A DNA stretch of 64,000 nucleotides, from positions 186,001-250,000 of the forward strand of contig NZ_VTTO01000001.1 in assembly GCF_008364825.1 (NCBI RefSeq), read 5' to 3'. Origin of the DNA: Azospirillum sp. B21 (GTDB lineage: Bacteria; Pseudomonadota; Alphaproteobacteria; Azospirillales; Azospirillaceae). This document shows, piece by piece, positions 21,382 to 29,396 of the stretch; positions within the stretch are counted from its first letter, which is position 1, and each line of letters starts with the position of its first letter. Made by a program: the position numbers and the translations under genes. The notes beneath the pieces were generated by a model. It worked only from the letters and a program-made list of their open reading frames with translations. It was not told where the DNA came from and did not search any database.

Positions 21382-21419
21382 AAAAGCCCCTCCCCCGCAG
21401 TCGCGAGGGAGGGGCTTTT
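21382..21419. terminator. Bidirectional terminator between mutS and valS
   Basis: AAAAGCCCCTCCC (21382-21394) and GGGAGGGGCTTTT (21407-21419) form a perfect 13-bp stem with a 12-nt loop. A and T runs on both sides let it end the convergent mutS and valS transcripts. Confidence 0.92.
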
Positions 21420-21439
21420 CCTTTACCGCTCGCCGACGA

Positions 21440-24094
21440 TCAGCCGGCCAGCATCTCCAGCGCCTTCTGCAGCTTGTCGCGAGCCTGGTCGGCAGCCTCG
21501 CGGCGGTCGCGCTGCTCCTCGATCACCTCTTCCGGAGCCTTGGCGACGAACTGCTCGTTCGACAGCTTGGCGTCGATCTTCTTGATCTCGCCCGCAAGCT
21601 TGTCGATCTCCTTGGACAGGCGCGCCTTCTCCTTGTCGAGATCGACGATGCCTTCCAGCGGCAGCACCAGGGTGGTCTCGTCCAGCACCGCCTGCACGCT
21701 GCTCTTCGGAAAGTCGCCCTGCAGCGGCTCGACGCTGGACAGGCGGGCCATGCGCAGGATCAGGTCGCGGTGGGTGTCCAACCGTTGCAGGCTGACCGCG
21801 TTCGGGTCCTTCAGCTTCAGCTCGATCTGCGCCGCCGGCGGGACGTTCATCTCCGACCGCATGGAGCGGACCGAGGTGATCAGTCGCACCACCCAATCCA
21901 TCTCGTCGCGCGCGGCCGGATCGACCATGTCGGCGGCGAATTCCGGCCATTCCGCCGAAATCAGGCGGTTGGCGCGGGCAGGCGACAGCTGCTCCCACAG
22001 CTCTTCGGTGATGAAGGGCATCAGCGGGTGCAGGATGTGCAGGATCTGGTCGAGCACCCAGGCGGTCGTCGCCCGAGTCTCGGCCTTCGCCGCTTCGTCC
22101 GACCCGGCCAGGATCGGCTTGGTGAACTCCATGTACCAATCGCAGAAGGTGCCCCAGGTGAACTGGTAGGCGGCACCGGCGGCCTCGTTGAACTTGTAGG
22201 CGTCGATCGACTCGGCGACCTTCTTCGCCGCATCGGCCAGCGCGCCGACGATCCAGCGGTTGACCGTCTGGGTCAAGCCGACCGGCTTGTAGCCGGCGAC
22301 CGGCTCGCAGCCGTTCATCTGGCAATAGCGAGCGGCGTTCCACAGCTTGGTGGCGAAGTTGCGATAGCCCTCGACCCGGTTCACCGCCAGCTTGATGTCG
22401 CGGCCCTGCGCCGCCATAGCCGACAGGGTGAAGCGCAGCGCGTCGGTGCCGTACTGGTCGATGATCTCCAGCGGGTCGATGACGTTGCCCTTCGACTTCG
22501 ACATCTTCTGCCCCTTCTCGTCACGGACGAGGGCATGGATGTAGACGGTGCGGAAGGGCACATCCTTCATGAAGTGCAGGCCCATCATCATCATCCGGGC
22601 GACCCAGAAGAAGATGATGTCGAAGCCGGTCACCAGCACGTCGGTCGGGTAATAGCGGTCCAACTCCGGCGTCTGGTCGGGCCAGCCGAGCGTCGAGAAC
22701 GGCCACAGCGCCGACGAGAACCAGGTGTCGAGCACGTCGGCGTCGCGGGTCAGTTCGACGTCCTTGCCGTAATGCTTCGCTGCTGCAGCGCGCGCCTCCT
22801 CCTCCGTCTCCTCGACGAAGAAGGTGCCGTCCGGACCGTACCAGGCCGGAATCTGATGGCCCCACCAGATCTGGCGGCTGATGCACCAGGGCTGGATGTT
22901 GCGCATCCATTCGAAATAGGTGTTCTCCCACTGCTTGGGCACGAACACCGTCTTGCCGGTCTCCACCGCCTCGATGGCCGGCTTGGCCAGCGTCGCGGCG
23001 TCGACATACCATTGGTCGGTGAGCCACGGCTCGATGGCGACACCGGAGCGGTCGCCGTGCGGGACCATGTGGGTGTGCGGTTCGATCTTCTCCAGAAGCT
23101 CCAGCGCTTCCAGTTCGGCGACAACCTTCTTGCGCGCCTCGTAGCGGTCGAGCCCGCGATAGGCCTCGGGAACGTTGTCGTTCAGCCGGGCGTCGCGATC
23201 CATGATGTTGATCTGTTCGAGGCCGCAGCGCTTCCCGACCTCGAAGTCGTTGAAGTCGTGGGCCGGCGTGATCTTCACCGCGCCCGACCCGGTTTCCGGA
23301 TCGGCATACTCGTCGCCGACGATCGGGATCAGGCGGCCGACCAGCGGCAGGCGGACCATCTTGCCGATCAGGTCCTTGTACCGCTCATCCTCCGGATGCA
23401 CCGCGACGCCGGTGTCGCCCAGCATGGTTTCCGGACGGGTGGTGGCGACCACGATGAAGCGGCCCTCCTCCCCGTCGATGGGATAGCGGAAGTGCCAGAG
23501 GTTGCCCTTGATCTCTTTCTGCTCGACCTCCAGGTCGGAGATGGCCGTGTGCAGCTTCGGGTCCCAGTTGACCAGCCGCTTGTCCTTGTAGATCAGCCCC
23601 TGGCGGTGCAGCTCCACGAACACCTTGCGGACGGCACGGCTCAGCCCCTCGTCCATGGTGAAGCGCTCGCGCGGCCAGTCCGGCGAAGCGCCCAGGCGGC
23701 GCAGCTGGCGGGTGATGGTGCCGCCCGATTCGGCCTTCCATTCCCACACCTTGTCGATGAAGGCGTCGCGGCCGAAATCGTGGCGGGTCTTGCCGTCCTT
23801 CGCCAGATTGCGCTCCACCACCATCTGGGTGGCGATGCCGGCATGGTCGGTCCCCGGCTGCCACAGGGCGTCGCGGCCGCGCATGCGGTTGTAGCGGGTC
23901 AGCACGTCCTGGATGGTGAAGGTCAGCGCATGGCCCATGTGCAGGCTGCCGGTTACGTTCGGCGGCGGCATCATGATGGTGTAGGGCTTGCCGTTCCCCT
24001 GCGGCTGGGCGGCAAAGGCGCCCGACTCTTCCCACAGGCGGTAGTGCTTCTCCTCGACCTCGGCGGGCCGGTACGTCTTTTCCAACATCACCAC
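21440..24094 (-). CDS. valS: Valyl-tRNA synthetase
   Basis: ValS charges tRNA-Val. The 884-residue class I synthetase has the HIGH-type motif HMGH (52-55) and KMSKS starting at residue 530, the editing CP1 domain between them with [11 protein letters not shown] and the [15 protein letters not shown] segment, the anticodon-binding domain, and a C-terminal coiled-coil arm (about 815-880) typical of ValS. Start is the first ATG; Met3 is also possible. It is the last gene of a minus-strand run and ends before a strong terminator. Confidence 0.97.
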   Translation of the reverse strand: MVMLEKTYRPAEVEEKHYRLWEESGAFAAQPQGNGKPYTIMMPPPNVTGSLHMGHALTFTIQDVLTRYNRMRGRDALWQPGTDHAGIATQMVVERNLAKDGKTRHDFGRDAFIDKVWEWKAESGGTITRQLRRLGASPDWPRERFTMDEGLSRAVRKVFVELHRQGLIYKDKRLVNWDPKLHTAISDLEVEQKEIKGNLWHFRYPIDGEEGRFIVVATTRPETMLGDTGVAVHPEDERYKDLIGKMVRLPLVGRLIPIVGDEYADPETGSGAVKITPAHDFNDFEVGKRCGLEQINIMDRDARLNDNVPEAYRGLDRYEARKKVVAELEALELLEKIEPHTHMVPHGDRSGVAIEPWLTDQWYVDAATLAKPAIEAVETGKTVFVPKQWENTYFEWMRNIQPWCISRQIWWGHQIPAWYGPDGTFFVEETEEEARAAAAKHYGKDVELTRDADVLDTWFSSALWPFSTLGWPDQTPELDRYYPTDVLVTGFDIIFFWVARMMMMGLHFMKDVPFRTVYIHALVRDEKGQKMSKSKGNVIDPLEIIDQYGTDALRFTLSAMAAQGRDIKLAVNRVEGYRNFATKLWNAARYCQMNGCEPVAGYKPVGLTQTVNRWIVGALADAAKKVAESIDAYKFNEAAGAAYQFTWGTFCDWYMEFTKPILAGSDEAAKAETRATTAWVLDQILHILHPLMPFITEELWEQLSPARANRLISAEWPEFAADMVDPAARDEMDWVVRLITSVRSMRSEMNVPPAAQIELKLKDPNAVSLQRLDTHRDLILRMARLSSVEPLQGDFPKSSVQAVLDETTLVLPLEGIVDLDKEKARLSKEIDKLAGEIKKIDAKLSNEQFVAKAPEEVIEEQRDRREAADQARDKLQKALEMLAG

Positions 24095-24155
24095 GAACTT
24101 TCGCTAGAAACGTCTCAACCGGGGATCAGAAAGGCGGGGCTCAAGAAAGGCAGGA

Positions 24156-24845
24156 TCAGAACTTCTGCGACCGCCGGATCATCCGGTCGATCTCCTGCTG
24201 TACGAGCCGCTCGACGACCGTCGGCAGATTCTCGTCCAGCCACTCCTTCAACAGCGGCTTCAGCAGTTCGCGCACCACCTCCTCCACCGTGCGGATGCCG
24301 ATGGGCATCGGGCCGATGGACAGGTCGTCGCCCAACTCGCGCGCCAAATGGGTCAGGTGATGCGAGGCATCCTCCGCCGTCCGGCGGGAGATCAGCCCGT
24401 CATCCACCTCGACCGGCCGGCGGCGCGGACGCGGCGGGGGCGGCGGCTCGTCATCCTCGAACTCGTCGAAGGCCGGCATCGGCCGGCGCGCCGGGCGCGG
24501 CGGCGGCATGGGTTCGGGTTCCGGCTCCTCCCAACGGGGCGGAGGAGGCGGCGGGGGTGGAGAAGGCTCCGGAAACGCCGGCTCGTCGGGCCAGGGATCG
24601 GGGTCCGGCTGACCGAAGTCCGGGCGCTCGTCCGGCTCGTCCTCCACCATCTGGGTCAGTTCCAGGACGTCGTCGTCCTCATCCACCGGCGGGGGCGGCG
24701 GAGGCGGCGGAGGGGGTGGCGGCGGAGGAGGCGGCGAAGGCGCCTGGGTTTCCGACTTGGCCGGCTCACCGTCCTCGGAAATGATCCGCCGGATGGAGGC
24801 GAGGATTTCCTCCATCGAAGGTTCTTGCTGGCCCTTATCGCTCAT
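24156..24845 (-). CDS. popZ: Polar organising protein PopZ (DUF2497)
   Basis: PopZ forms a polymeric hub at the cell pole that anchors the chromosome-partitioning ParB-parS complex and recruits cell-cycle proteins. The 229 residues have the N-terminal binding helix EPSMEEILASIRRIISED, a long acidic and proline-rich disordered linker with a run of 16 prolines near residue 40 and a second run of eight, and the conserved C-terminal oligomerisation helices (VVRELLKPLLKEWLDENLP and RLVQQEIDRMIRRS). The start at 24845 is preferred to 24866 because conservation begins there. The tolC-popZ-valS order is shared with Caulobacter. Confidence 0.92.
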   Translation of the reverse strand: MSDKGQQEPSMEEILASIRRIISEDGEPAKSETQAPSPPPPPPPPPPPPPPPPVDEDDDVLELTQMVEDEPDERPDFGQPDPDPWPDEPAFPEPSPPPPPPPPRWEEPEPEPMPPPRPARRPMPAFDEFEDDEPPPPPRPRRRPVEVDDGLISRRTAEDASHHLTHLARELGDDLSIGPMPIGIRTVEEVVRELLKPLLKEWLDENLPTVVERLVQQEIDRMIRRSQKF

Positions 24846-24910
24846 CGTGGCAACCCGAGACGTCAATCCGACCCAAACCTAGGGCAGGGATGACAAAAAA
24901 GCCATAATAC

Positions 24911-24935
24911 AAAAACGGCCCGCTTTCGCGGGCCG
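24911..24935 (-). terminator. Intrinsic terminator after tolC
   Basis: On the minus strand CGGCCCGC and GCGGGCCG (24916-24923 with 24928-24935) make an 8-bp stem closed by a 4-nt loop and followed by five T residues. It lies just after the tolC stop and separates tolC from popZ. Confidence 0.88.
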
Positions 24936-24941
24936 CTTCGT

Positions 24942-26345
24942 TCATTCGGTTACCGAAGTTCCGAACCACTTGCCCCGCGTCTTATCGTAATTCGCCTGCG
25001 GGTCGTATTTCTGGACCGGCAGGTTGAGCCGGTCGGCGGTCAACTGTCCGCTGGCCGCCAGAACATTGAAGGCCGCGACCATCTCGTCGTGCTGGGCACG
25101 GACTAGGAAGACGCGGGCGTTCAACAGTTCCTGTTCCTGGTTCAGCACATCGAGCACGGTGCGCGACCCGACCTGCGCCTCCTGACGGACGCCTTCCAGG
25201 GCGATCTGCGCCGCCTTGATCTGCGCCGAATAGGATTCGATGCTGGCGCGCGCGGTCTGCAGGGCCTGCCAGGCGCTGACAGCCGACTCGGTCACCTGAC
25301 GGCGGCTCTCCTCGATCTGCAGGCGAGCCTGGTTGGCCGTCTGCTTGGCCTCGCGGACCAGTGCTTCGGGCTGGCCGGCCTGATAGAGCGGGATGGTCAC
25401 CTGGGCGGTGATCTGCGCGCTGTCTGAGCGGTTCAGCTCGACGCCGGACGTGCGGCCCGGATCATAGGTGCGGGTGCCGCTGGCCGACAGGTTCACCGAC
25501 GGCAGCAGGCGGCCGTACTGCTGGTCCACCGCCTCGCGCTGGGCCGCCTCGGAGTAGGAAGCCGACAGGATGTTGGGGTTGTTGGCACGGGCCAGTTCGA
25601 CCAGCTCGTCCAGGTTCTTCGGCAGGCGGAAGGCCGGCTTGGGTGCCTTCAACTCGCCGGGGGCCGAGCCCACCAGACGCTCGTAGGTCGCGCGGGAGGC
25701 GCGGAGCGTGCCTTCGGCCGAGATCTTCGACGCGATGGCGGCCGACAGGCGCGACTCGGACTGGCTGACGTCGGTGCGGGTGTATTCACCGACGCGGAAA
25801 CGGTCGCGGGCGGCGTCCAGCTGTCGGCGCAGCACCTGCTCGTTGTTGGTCTGCAGTTGCAGGATGGCCTGGTTCTGGACGATGTCCAGATAGGCCTGAG
25901 CAGCGGCGAGCAGCACCGACTGTTCCGACGCGATCAGGGTGGCGCGCTGCGCCTCGACCAGCCGTTCGGCGCGGCGGACGGCCGGAGCCACAGTGGCATC
26001 GTAGACCGGCTGGGTCGCGGTCACGCCGACGCTTTTCGCATTGGCCTCGGACCCCGTCGAACCGCCGTCGAATTTCGATTCGCCCATCGAACGCGTGATG
26101 CCGGCGGTGACCCGCGCCGTCGGCCGGTAGCCGGACAACGCCTGGGGCACGCCTTCATCGACGGCGCGCAAGCGGGCGCGCTGGGCGCCGATCGTCGGGT
26201 TGTTCGCATAGGCCTGGGCGAGGGCCTGTTCGAGGGACTGCGCCTGGGCCGTACCATCGCCGGTCACTGCTGTGCCCATGGTGGCGGTCAGGGTCAGGGC
26301 CGTCGCCAGCAGCCAGCGGCGCGCAAAACGGCTTCGCACGGTCAT
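24942..26345 (-). CDS. tolC: TolC family outer-membrane efflux protein
   Basis: A 467-residue outer-membrane channel subunit used by type I secretion and efflux pumps. A signal peptide (Arg-rich start, hydrophobic 11-25, cleavage near AQA-QS at about 35) is followed by two outer-membrane-efflux repeats with the usual NPTIGAQRARLRA and long coiled coils, and the C-terminal NVLAASGQLTADRL motif. An in-frame upstream extension runs through the rhodanese gene in a different frame and is rejected; the ATG at 26345 is 2 bp after the rhodanese stop, so the two are likely coupled. Confidence 0.93.
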   Translation of the reverse strand: MTVRSRFARRWLLATALTLTATMGTAVTGDGTAQAQSLEQALAQAYANNPTIGAQRARLRAVDEGVPQALSGYRPTARVTAGITRSMGESKFDGGSTGSEANAKSVGVTATQPVYDATVAPAVRRAERLVEAQRATLIASEQSVLLAAAQAYLDIVQNQAILQLQTNNEQVLRRQLDAARDRFRVGEYTRTDVSQSESRLSAAIASKISAEGTLRASRATYERLVGSAPGELKAPKPAFRLPKNLDELVELARANNPNILSASYSEAAQREAVDQQYGRLLPSVNLSASGTRTYDPGRTSGVELNRSDSAQITAQVTIPLYQAGQPEALVREAKQTANQARLQIEESRRQVTESAVSAWQALQTARASIESYSAQIKAAQIALEGVRQEAQVGSRTVLDVLNQEQELLNARVFLVRAQHDEMVAAFNVLAASGQLTADRLNLPVQKYDPQANYDKTRGKWFGTSVTE

Positions 26346-26347
26346 GT

Positions 26348-26674
26348 TCAGTAGACCTTCATGTTCGGGTCGATTCGGCGCGCCCAGGCATCGACGCCGC
26401 CATCGAGGTTGATGGCACGGTCGAAACCCTTGGAACGCAGCCACATGGTGACCTGCGCGCTGCGCCCACCGTGATGACACACGACGACGACGTCGCGGTC
26501 CGTCGGCAGCTCGTCCACCCGGCCGGGAAGCCCGTTCATCGGGATGTGCAGGCTGCCGTCGATGGCGCACAGCGCAAACTCCCACGGCTCGCGCACGTCG
26601 AGGACGACCATCGCGTCGCCGGCCTTCCGGCGACGGTCCAGCTCTTCCACCTCGATCTCAAACGGTGCGGCCAT
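26348..26674 (-). CDS. Single-domain rhodanese-like protein
   Basis: A 108-residue rhodanese domain. The family loop is CHHGGRSAQVTMWL with the catalytic Cys at about residue 66, preceded by DVREPWEFALCAI. Single-domain rhodaneses carry persulfide sulfur or act as sulfur transferases. The active-site loop C-H-H-G-G-R-S is the GlpE/PspE-like six-residue type. It lies between pcm and tolC, 2 bp from tolC, and probably shares its transcript; the functional reason is not evident. Confidence 0.9.
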   Translation of the reverse strand: MAAPFEIEVEELDRRRKAGDAMVVLDVREPWEFALCAIDGSLHIPMNGLPGRVDELPTDRDVVVVCHHGGRSAQVTMWLRSKGFDRAINLDGGVDAWARRIDPNMKVY

Positions 26675-26777
26675 GGGTGTTCACTTTCGTGCAAGGATGG
26701 CGGCGACGGTAGCGCAGAACCGCGCAGAGGTAAACTGCACGGTTCAGTTCAAAGACCTCTCCAACCGGCTAAACCGG

Positions 26778-27434
26778 TCAGAACACGAAAGACGCCTTCT
26801 TTTCGAAGCCGGGCAGCGCGTGCGGCTTGGCTTCGAACAGGATGCGGCTGGACACGACGCCGGCGGTGCGCTGGAACAGGCGGACCTCTCCGACGCTGCT
26901 GCTGCCCTGAACCACGGCGACGAGGCGTCCGCCTTCGGCCAGCTGTTCGGTCAGCGCGGCCGGCACCTCCGGAACGGTACCTTCGACGACGATGACATCG
27001 TAAGGGGCGTTTTGGGCGTACCCCTCCGCCAGCGGGCCGGTGACGGCCTTGGCATTGGTGATGCCCTGCCCGGCCAGCGCCGCGGTCGCGGCGGCGGTCA
27101 GCCCCTCGTCGCAGTCGAGCCCGATCACCGAGGCGGCCAGACGGCCCAGCACGGCGGTGGAATAGCCGCCGGCCGCGCCGACGTCGAGCACCCGGTCGGT
27201 CTCCTGCACGGCGACCGCCTGCAGCATGCGGGCGAACACCATCGGCTCCAGCAGGAAGCGGCCCTTGCCGATGGGAAGATCGTCGTCGACATAAGCGACG
27301 CCGCGCGCCGACTCAGGTACGAAGGCTTCGCGCGGAAGCTCCGACAGGACATCGACGAGACGATGATCGGTCACCTTGTTGGGGCGGATCTGTCCCTCGA
27401 CCATGAAATAGCGTGCGGCGGCGAAATCGGTCAT
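26778..27434 (-). CDS. pcm: Protein-L-isoaspartate O-methyltransferase family protein
   Basis: The enzyme methylates isoaspartyl residues so that damaged proteins can be repaired. The 218-residue protein has the N-terminal MVEGQIRPNKVTD segment, the family strand REAFVP, and SAM motif I VLDVGAAGGYSTAVL (around 83-97). The usual motif VLEIGTGSGY is replaced by DVGAAGGYS, as in many alphaproteobacterial Pcm-like proteins, so true isoaspartate activity is probable, not certain. First gene of the pcm-rhodanese-tolC run. Confidence 0.85.
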   Translation of the reverse strand: MTDFAAARYFMVEGQIRPNKVTDHRLVDVLSELPREAFVPESARGVAYVDDDLPIGKGRFLLEPMVFARMLQAVAVQETDRVLDVGAAGGYSTAVLGRLAASVIGLDCDEGLTAAATAALAGQGITNAKAVTGPLAEGYAQNAPYDVIVVEGTVPEVPAALTEQLAEGGRLVAVVQGSSSVGEVRLFQRTAGVVSSRILFEAKPHALPGFEKKASFVF

Positions 27435-27762
27435 GGCGGTCGCTTATTAATGTGTTGTGACGACACCGGCACCAAGCCGAACAGCGGACGGCTTCCTGCC
27501 ATGGCGGTATATAGCCGCAAAGGCCGGGCGAACACAACGCCACAGGGATTCAGGCCACGGCTGTGTAGGGCCTTTGCCGGGAACCGGAAAAAACCGACCC
27601 CGGACGACCGCATCGGATTGAGCCGGCGGACAGGTTCGCACGGGACGTTCAACGATGTTCAAAAATCGTCACCATTCGCCTTGACCGCTCCGTTCCGTGC
27701 CGCTATACCACCGCTCCACACCGAGGGCGCACCGGAAACGGCGCGCCGGTGCCGGTCAGGAT
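27435..27762. other. Intergenic region between pcm and tRNA-Cys
   Basis: No coding sequence is convincing here. The right end holds the tRNA-Cys promoter; the left end must hold the pcm promoter, where an AT-rich patch (27440-27455) is the likely -10 area. Confidence 0.5.
27681..27709 (+). promoter_or_regulatory. Housekeeping promoter of tRNA-Cys
   Basis: TTGACC (27681-27686), a 17-bp spacer, and TATACC (27704-27709). The predicted transcript start is about 27716, 47 bases before the mature tRNA. Confidence 0.75.
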
Positions 27763-27836
27763 GGCGCGGTGGCAGAGTGGTGATGCAGCGGACTGCAAAT
27801 CCGTGTACGTGGGTTCGATTCCCGCCCGTGCCTCCA
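27763..27836 (+). tRNA. tRNA-Cys (GCA)
   Basis: The 74-nt sequence folds as a cloverleaf: acceptor GGCGCGG (27763-27769) with CCGTGCC (27826-27832), discriminator T, encoded CCA end, T arm GGGTTCGATTCCC, and anticodon loop CTGCAAA with anticodon GCA at 27795-27797. It is transcribed alone from the promoter just upstream. Confidence 0.97.
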
Positions 27837-27900
27837 TACCTGACAACTTGACGATACAGTGACAGGCGACAGCCAAAGCCCCAGGCAACGGCCCGAACAC

Positions 27901-27925
27901 AGCCCCGCTCCGGCGGGGCTTTTTG
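27901..27925 (+). terminator. Intrinsic terminator after tRNA-Cys
   Basis: AGCCCCGC (27901-27908) and GCGGGGCT (27913-27920) pair around a 4-nt loop and are followed by TTTTT. It lies 65 bp past the tRNA. Confidence 0.9.
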
Positions 27926-28004
27926 CGTTTGGGCCTTGTTTTCGCTGGTGGAATGGCCGCTCACCCCCTTCCGAAAATAAATTCGCTTTTCTGTCGGAAT
28001 TGGC

Positions 28005-28033
28005 TTGGCAGGGCCGAACGGTTCGGCTATACA
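28005..28033 (+). promoter_or_regulatory. Housekeeping promoter of tRNA-Asn
   Basis: TTGGCA (28005-28010), 17-bp spacer, TATACA (28028-28033). Same geometry as the tRNA-Cys promoter; predicted start near 28040. Confidence 0.72.
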
Positions 28034-28077
28034 CCCGCCACGCCAACAACGGCGGCCGCCGAAAGGCCGGTCACCGA

Positions 28078-28153
28078 TCCCGGTTAGCTCAGTTGGTAGA
28101 GCAGCGGACTGTTAATCCGCTTGTCGCTGGTTCGAGTCCAGCACCGGGAGCCA
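28078..28153 (+). tRNA. tRNA-Asn (GTT)
   Basis: The 76-nt cloverleaf has acceptor TCCCGGT (28078-28084) with ACCGGGA (28143-28149), discriminator G, encoded CCA, T arm CTGGTTCGAGTCCAG, and anticodon loop CTGTTAA with GTT at 28111-28113. Confidence 0.97.
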
Positions 28154-28157
28154 GATT

Positions 28158-28192
28158 GAAAAAGCCGGATGCCCAGCGCATCCGGCTTTTTC
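28158..28192 (+). terminator. Intrinsic terminator after tRNA-Asn
   Basis: GAAAAAGCCGGATGC (28158-28172) and GCATCCGGCTTTTTC (28178-28192) form a perfect 15-bp stem with a 5-nt loop, ending in a T run, 5 bp after the tRNA. Confidence 0.93.
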
Positions 28193-28417
28193 TGTTTCCA
28201 GGCTATTGCTGCTTGACTGTGGCCCTTCAGTACCCGAATTCGGTTTAAAGCGGCCGGTCTAGGTCCGACGGCCGTCCGCTCTACTCAGAACTAGACCCAA
28301 AAGACGATCCAGACTTGCCGGAAGCGAAATGCCGCGCGAAGCCGCACGGCGTTAGACTTGATAACAATTCCGGACCTAAGTCGTGGGCCGGGCGTCTCCA
28401 GACGATGGAGGTTCGCC

Positions 28418-28672
28418 GTGCTTCTGCCATTCCAGTCCGAACGCTTCCGCACCGCCCCCCCGGTCGACGGCTCCGGCCATCGTCGATCGCCCGACAACGG
28501 CGAACAGCCGGTACGGACCATCGACTGCGTGACAGCCATCCTGCTGTTCGTCGCGGCGGTGCTGCTGGCCCTGCTGGCCTTCAGCGCCGATTGGGACGGG
28601 ACGGCGACCGACAGCAGGCCGCAGGCCTACGAGAACACGCCGGTCCTGGTCATCCCGCCCCATCCGCGGTGA
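28418..28672 (+). CDS. Small single-pass membrane protein, unknown
   Basis: An 84-residue protein not recognised as any family. A polar N-terminal half is followed by one hydrophobic helix (about 37-55, CVTAILLFVAAVLLALLAF) and a short acidic then Pro-rich tail. I chose the GTG at 28418 because GGAGG sits 6 bases before it; the longer frame from 28358 has no ribosome-binding site. It stands alone between the tRNA-Asn terminator and the convergent cysteine-rich small protein gene. Confidence 0.6.
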   Translation: MLLPFQSERFRTAPPVDGSGHRRSPDNGEQPVRTIDCVTAILLFVAAVLLALLAFSADWDGTATDSRPQAYENTPVLVIPPHPR

Positions 28673-28680
28673 CGCCCGGA

Positions 28681-28920
28681 CTATTCGATCAGATCGTCGT
28701 ATATGGTCCCGTCGGGGTCGGACGGATCGGCGCCGGCCGCGACGGCGACCCGTTTCCACTCCCCGCACCAGTCGGTGGACAGGGTGATGGGGAAATCGCC
28801 TTCCGGGCTGCGCGGGGTAACCACCGGCGGATAGCGCCGGCAGGTCCCCTTGGGCCCGCGCTGGCGGAGCCCCTGCCCCTCCCAGAATCGGCAGGTGTAG
28901 CAGGTGTCGAGTCGCTTCAT
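28681..28920 (-). CDS. Small four-cysteine protein, unknown
   Basis: A 79-residue protein with Cys at about 7, 10, 27 and 52 in the pattern C-x2-C-R-F-W, then G-T-C-R-R-Y-P-P, then D-W-C-G-E-W. The spacing suggests a single zinc ribbon or a small iron-sulfur site. Similar short proteins with this signature are known from bacteria and phages, but I know of no function. It ends 8 bp from the end of the convergent small membrane protein gene. Confidence 0.75.
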   Translation of the reverse strand: MKRLDTCYTCRFWEGQGLRQRGPKGTCRRYPPVVTPRSPEGDFPITLSTDWCGEWKRVAVAAGADPSDPDGTIYDDLIE

Positions 28921-29000
28921 CGCGGACCGGTCTCCTTCTGATGGCCGGCCTCATTGCCGGCCGCCCCGCCCGGTCGCCACGGTTGCCGCATTTCCTCCCC

Positions 29001-29180
29001 TCAACCGGTGGAGGGCGGCTTTCCCGGCCGGAGCGTGTTGGCGCACTTGGCGTAGTACGCCTTGATGTCCGCGTCCAGAACGCTGCGGCGGCGTCCCTCC
29101 TCCGACTCGTCCGGCGCGTCGCTCAGGCGCTGGAACTCCTGCACCGCCCGCTCCAGGTCCTGATCGCTGTTGATGGGCAT
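29001..29180 (-). CDS. Small acidic helical protein, unknown
   Basis: A 59-residue protein, predicted mostly helical: DQDLERAVQEFQRLSDAPDES then VLDADIKAYYAKCANTL. The ATG at 29180 follows AAAGG and begins the plausible protein; the open frame extends upstream but without a start signal. No family is recognised. It may be co-transcribed with the four-cysteine protein, 80 bp downstream. Confidence 0.6.
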   Translation of the reverse strand: MPINSDQDLERAVQEFQRLSDAPDESEEGRRRSVLDADIKAYYAKCANTLRPGKPPSTG

Positions 29181-29288
29181 GATATCGCCTTTCCGTATGA
29201 CTCTTGGGTCGCACAGGACAACAGCGGGCGGCCCCGGTATGTTTCCGCACCTCCTGCCGGGCTCAAGACGAATGACGGCTTGATGAGC

Positions 29289-29331
29289 CGCGACTCGCAC
29301 GCAATGTCATAACTGAGTCACCCGAGTCGCG
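29289..29331. repeat. 9-bp inverted repeat in the divergent promoter region
   Basis: CGCGACTCG (29289-29297) and CGAGTCGCG (29323-29331) are perfect inverted copies 25 bp apart. They sit between the small acidic protein gene (minus) and the PDZ protein gene (plus). A two-site operator or a hairpin is possible; there is no T run for a terminator. Confidence 0.5.
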
Positions 29332-29396
29332 ACGGACAGGGCCGCGCGGCGGCGGGGGTGCCCTCTGGCCCTGCCATAGCGCGGGAGTTCGGTGTC

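Noticed and set aside
19835-21382. 515-codon open frame opposite mutS
   Set aside because: Antisense shadow; the plus strand encodes MutS with all motifs.
21770-24784. 1004-codon open frame opposite valS and popZ
   Set aside because: Antisense to conserved genes, no recognisable domain, no ribosome-binding site.
27837-28077. Prophage or island at the tRNA genes
   Set aside because: No integrase gene, direct repeat or composition shift is seen near either tRNA.
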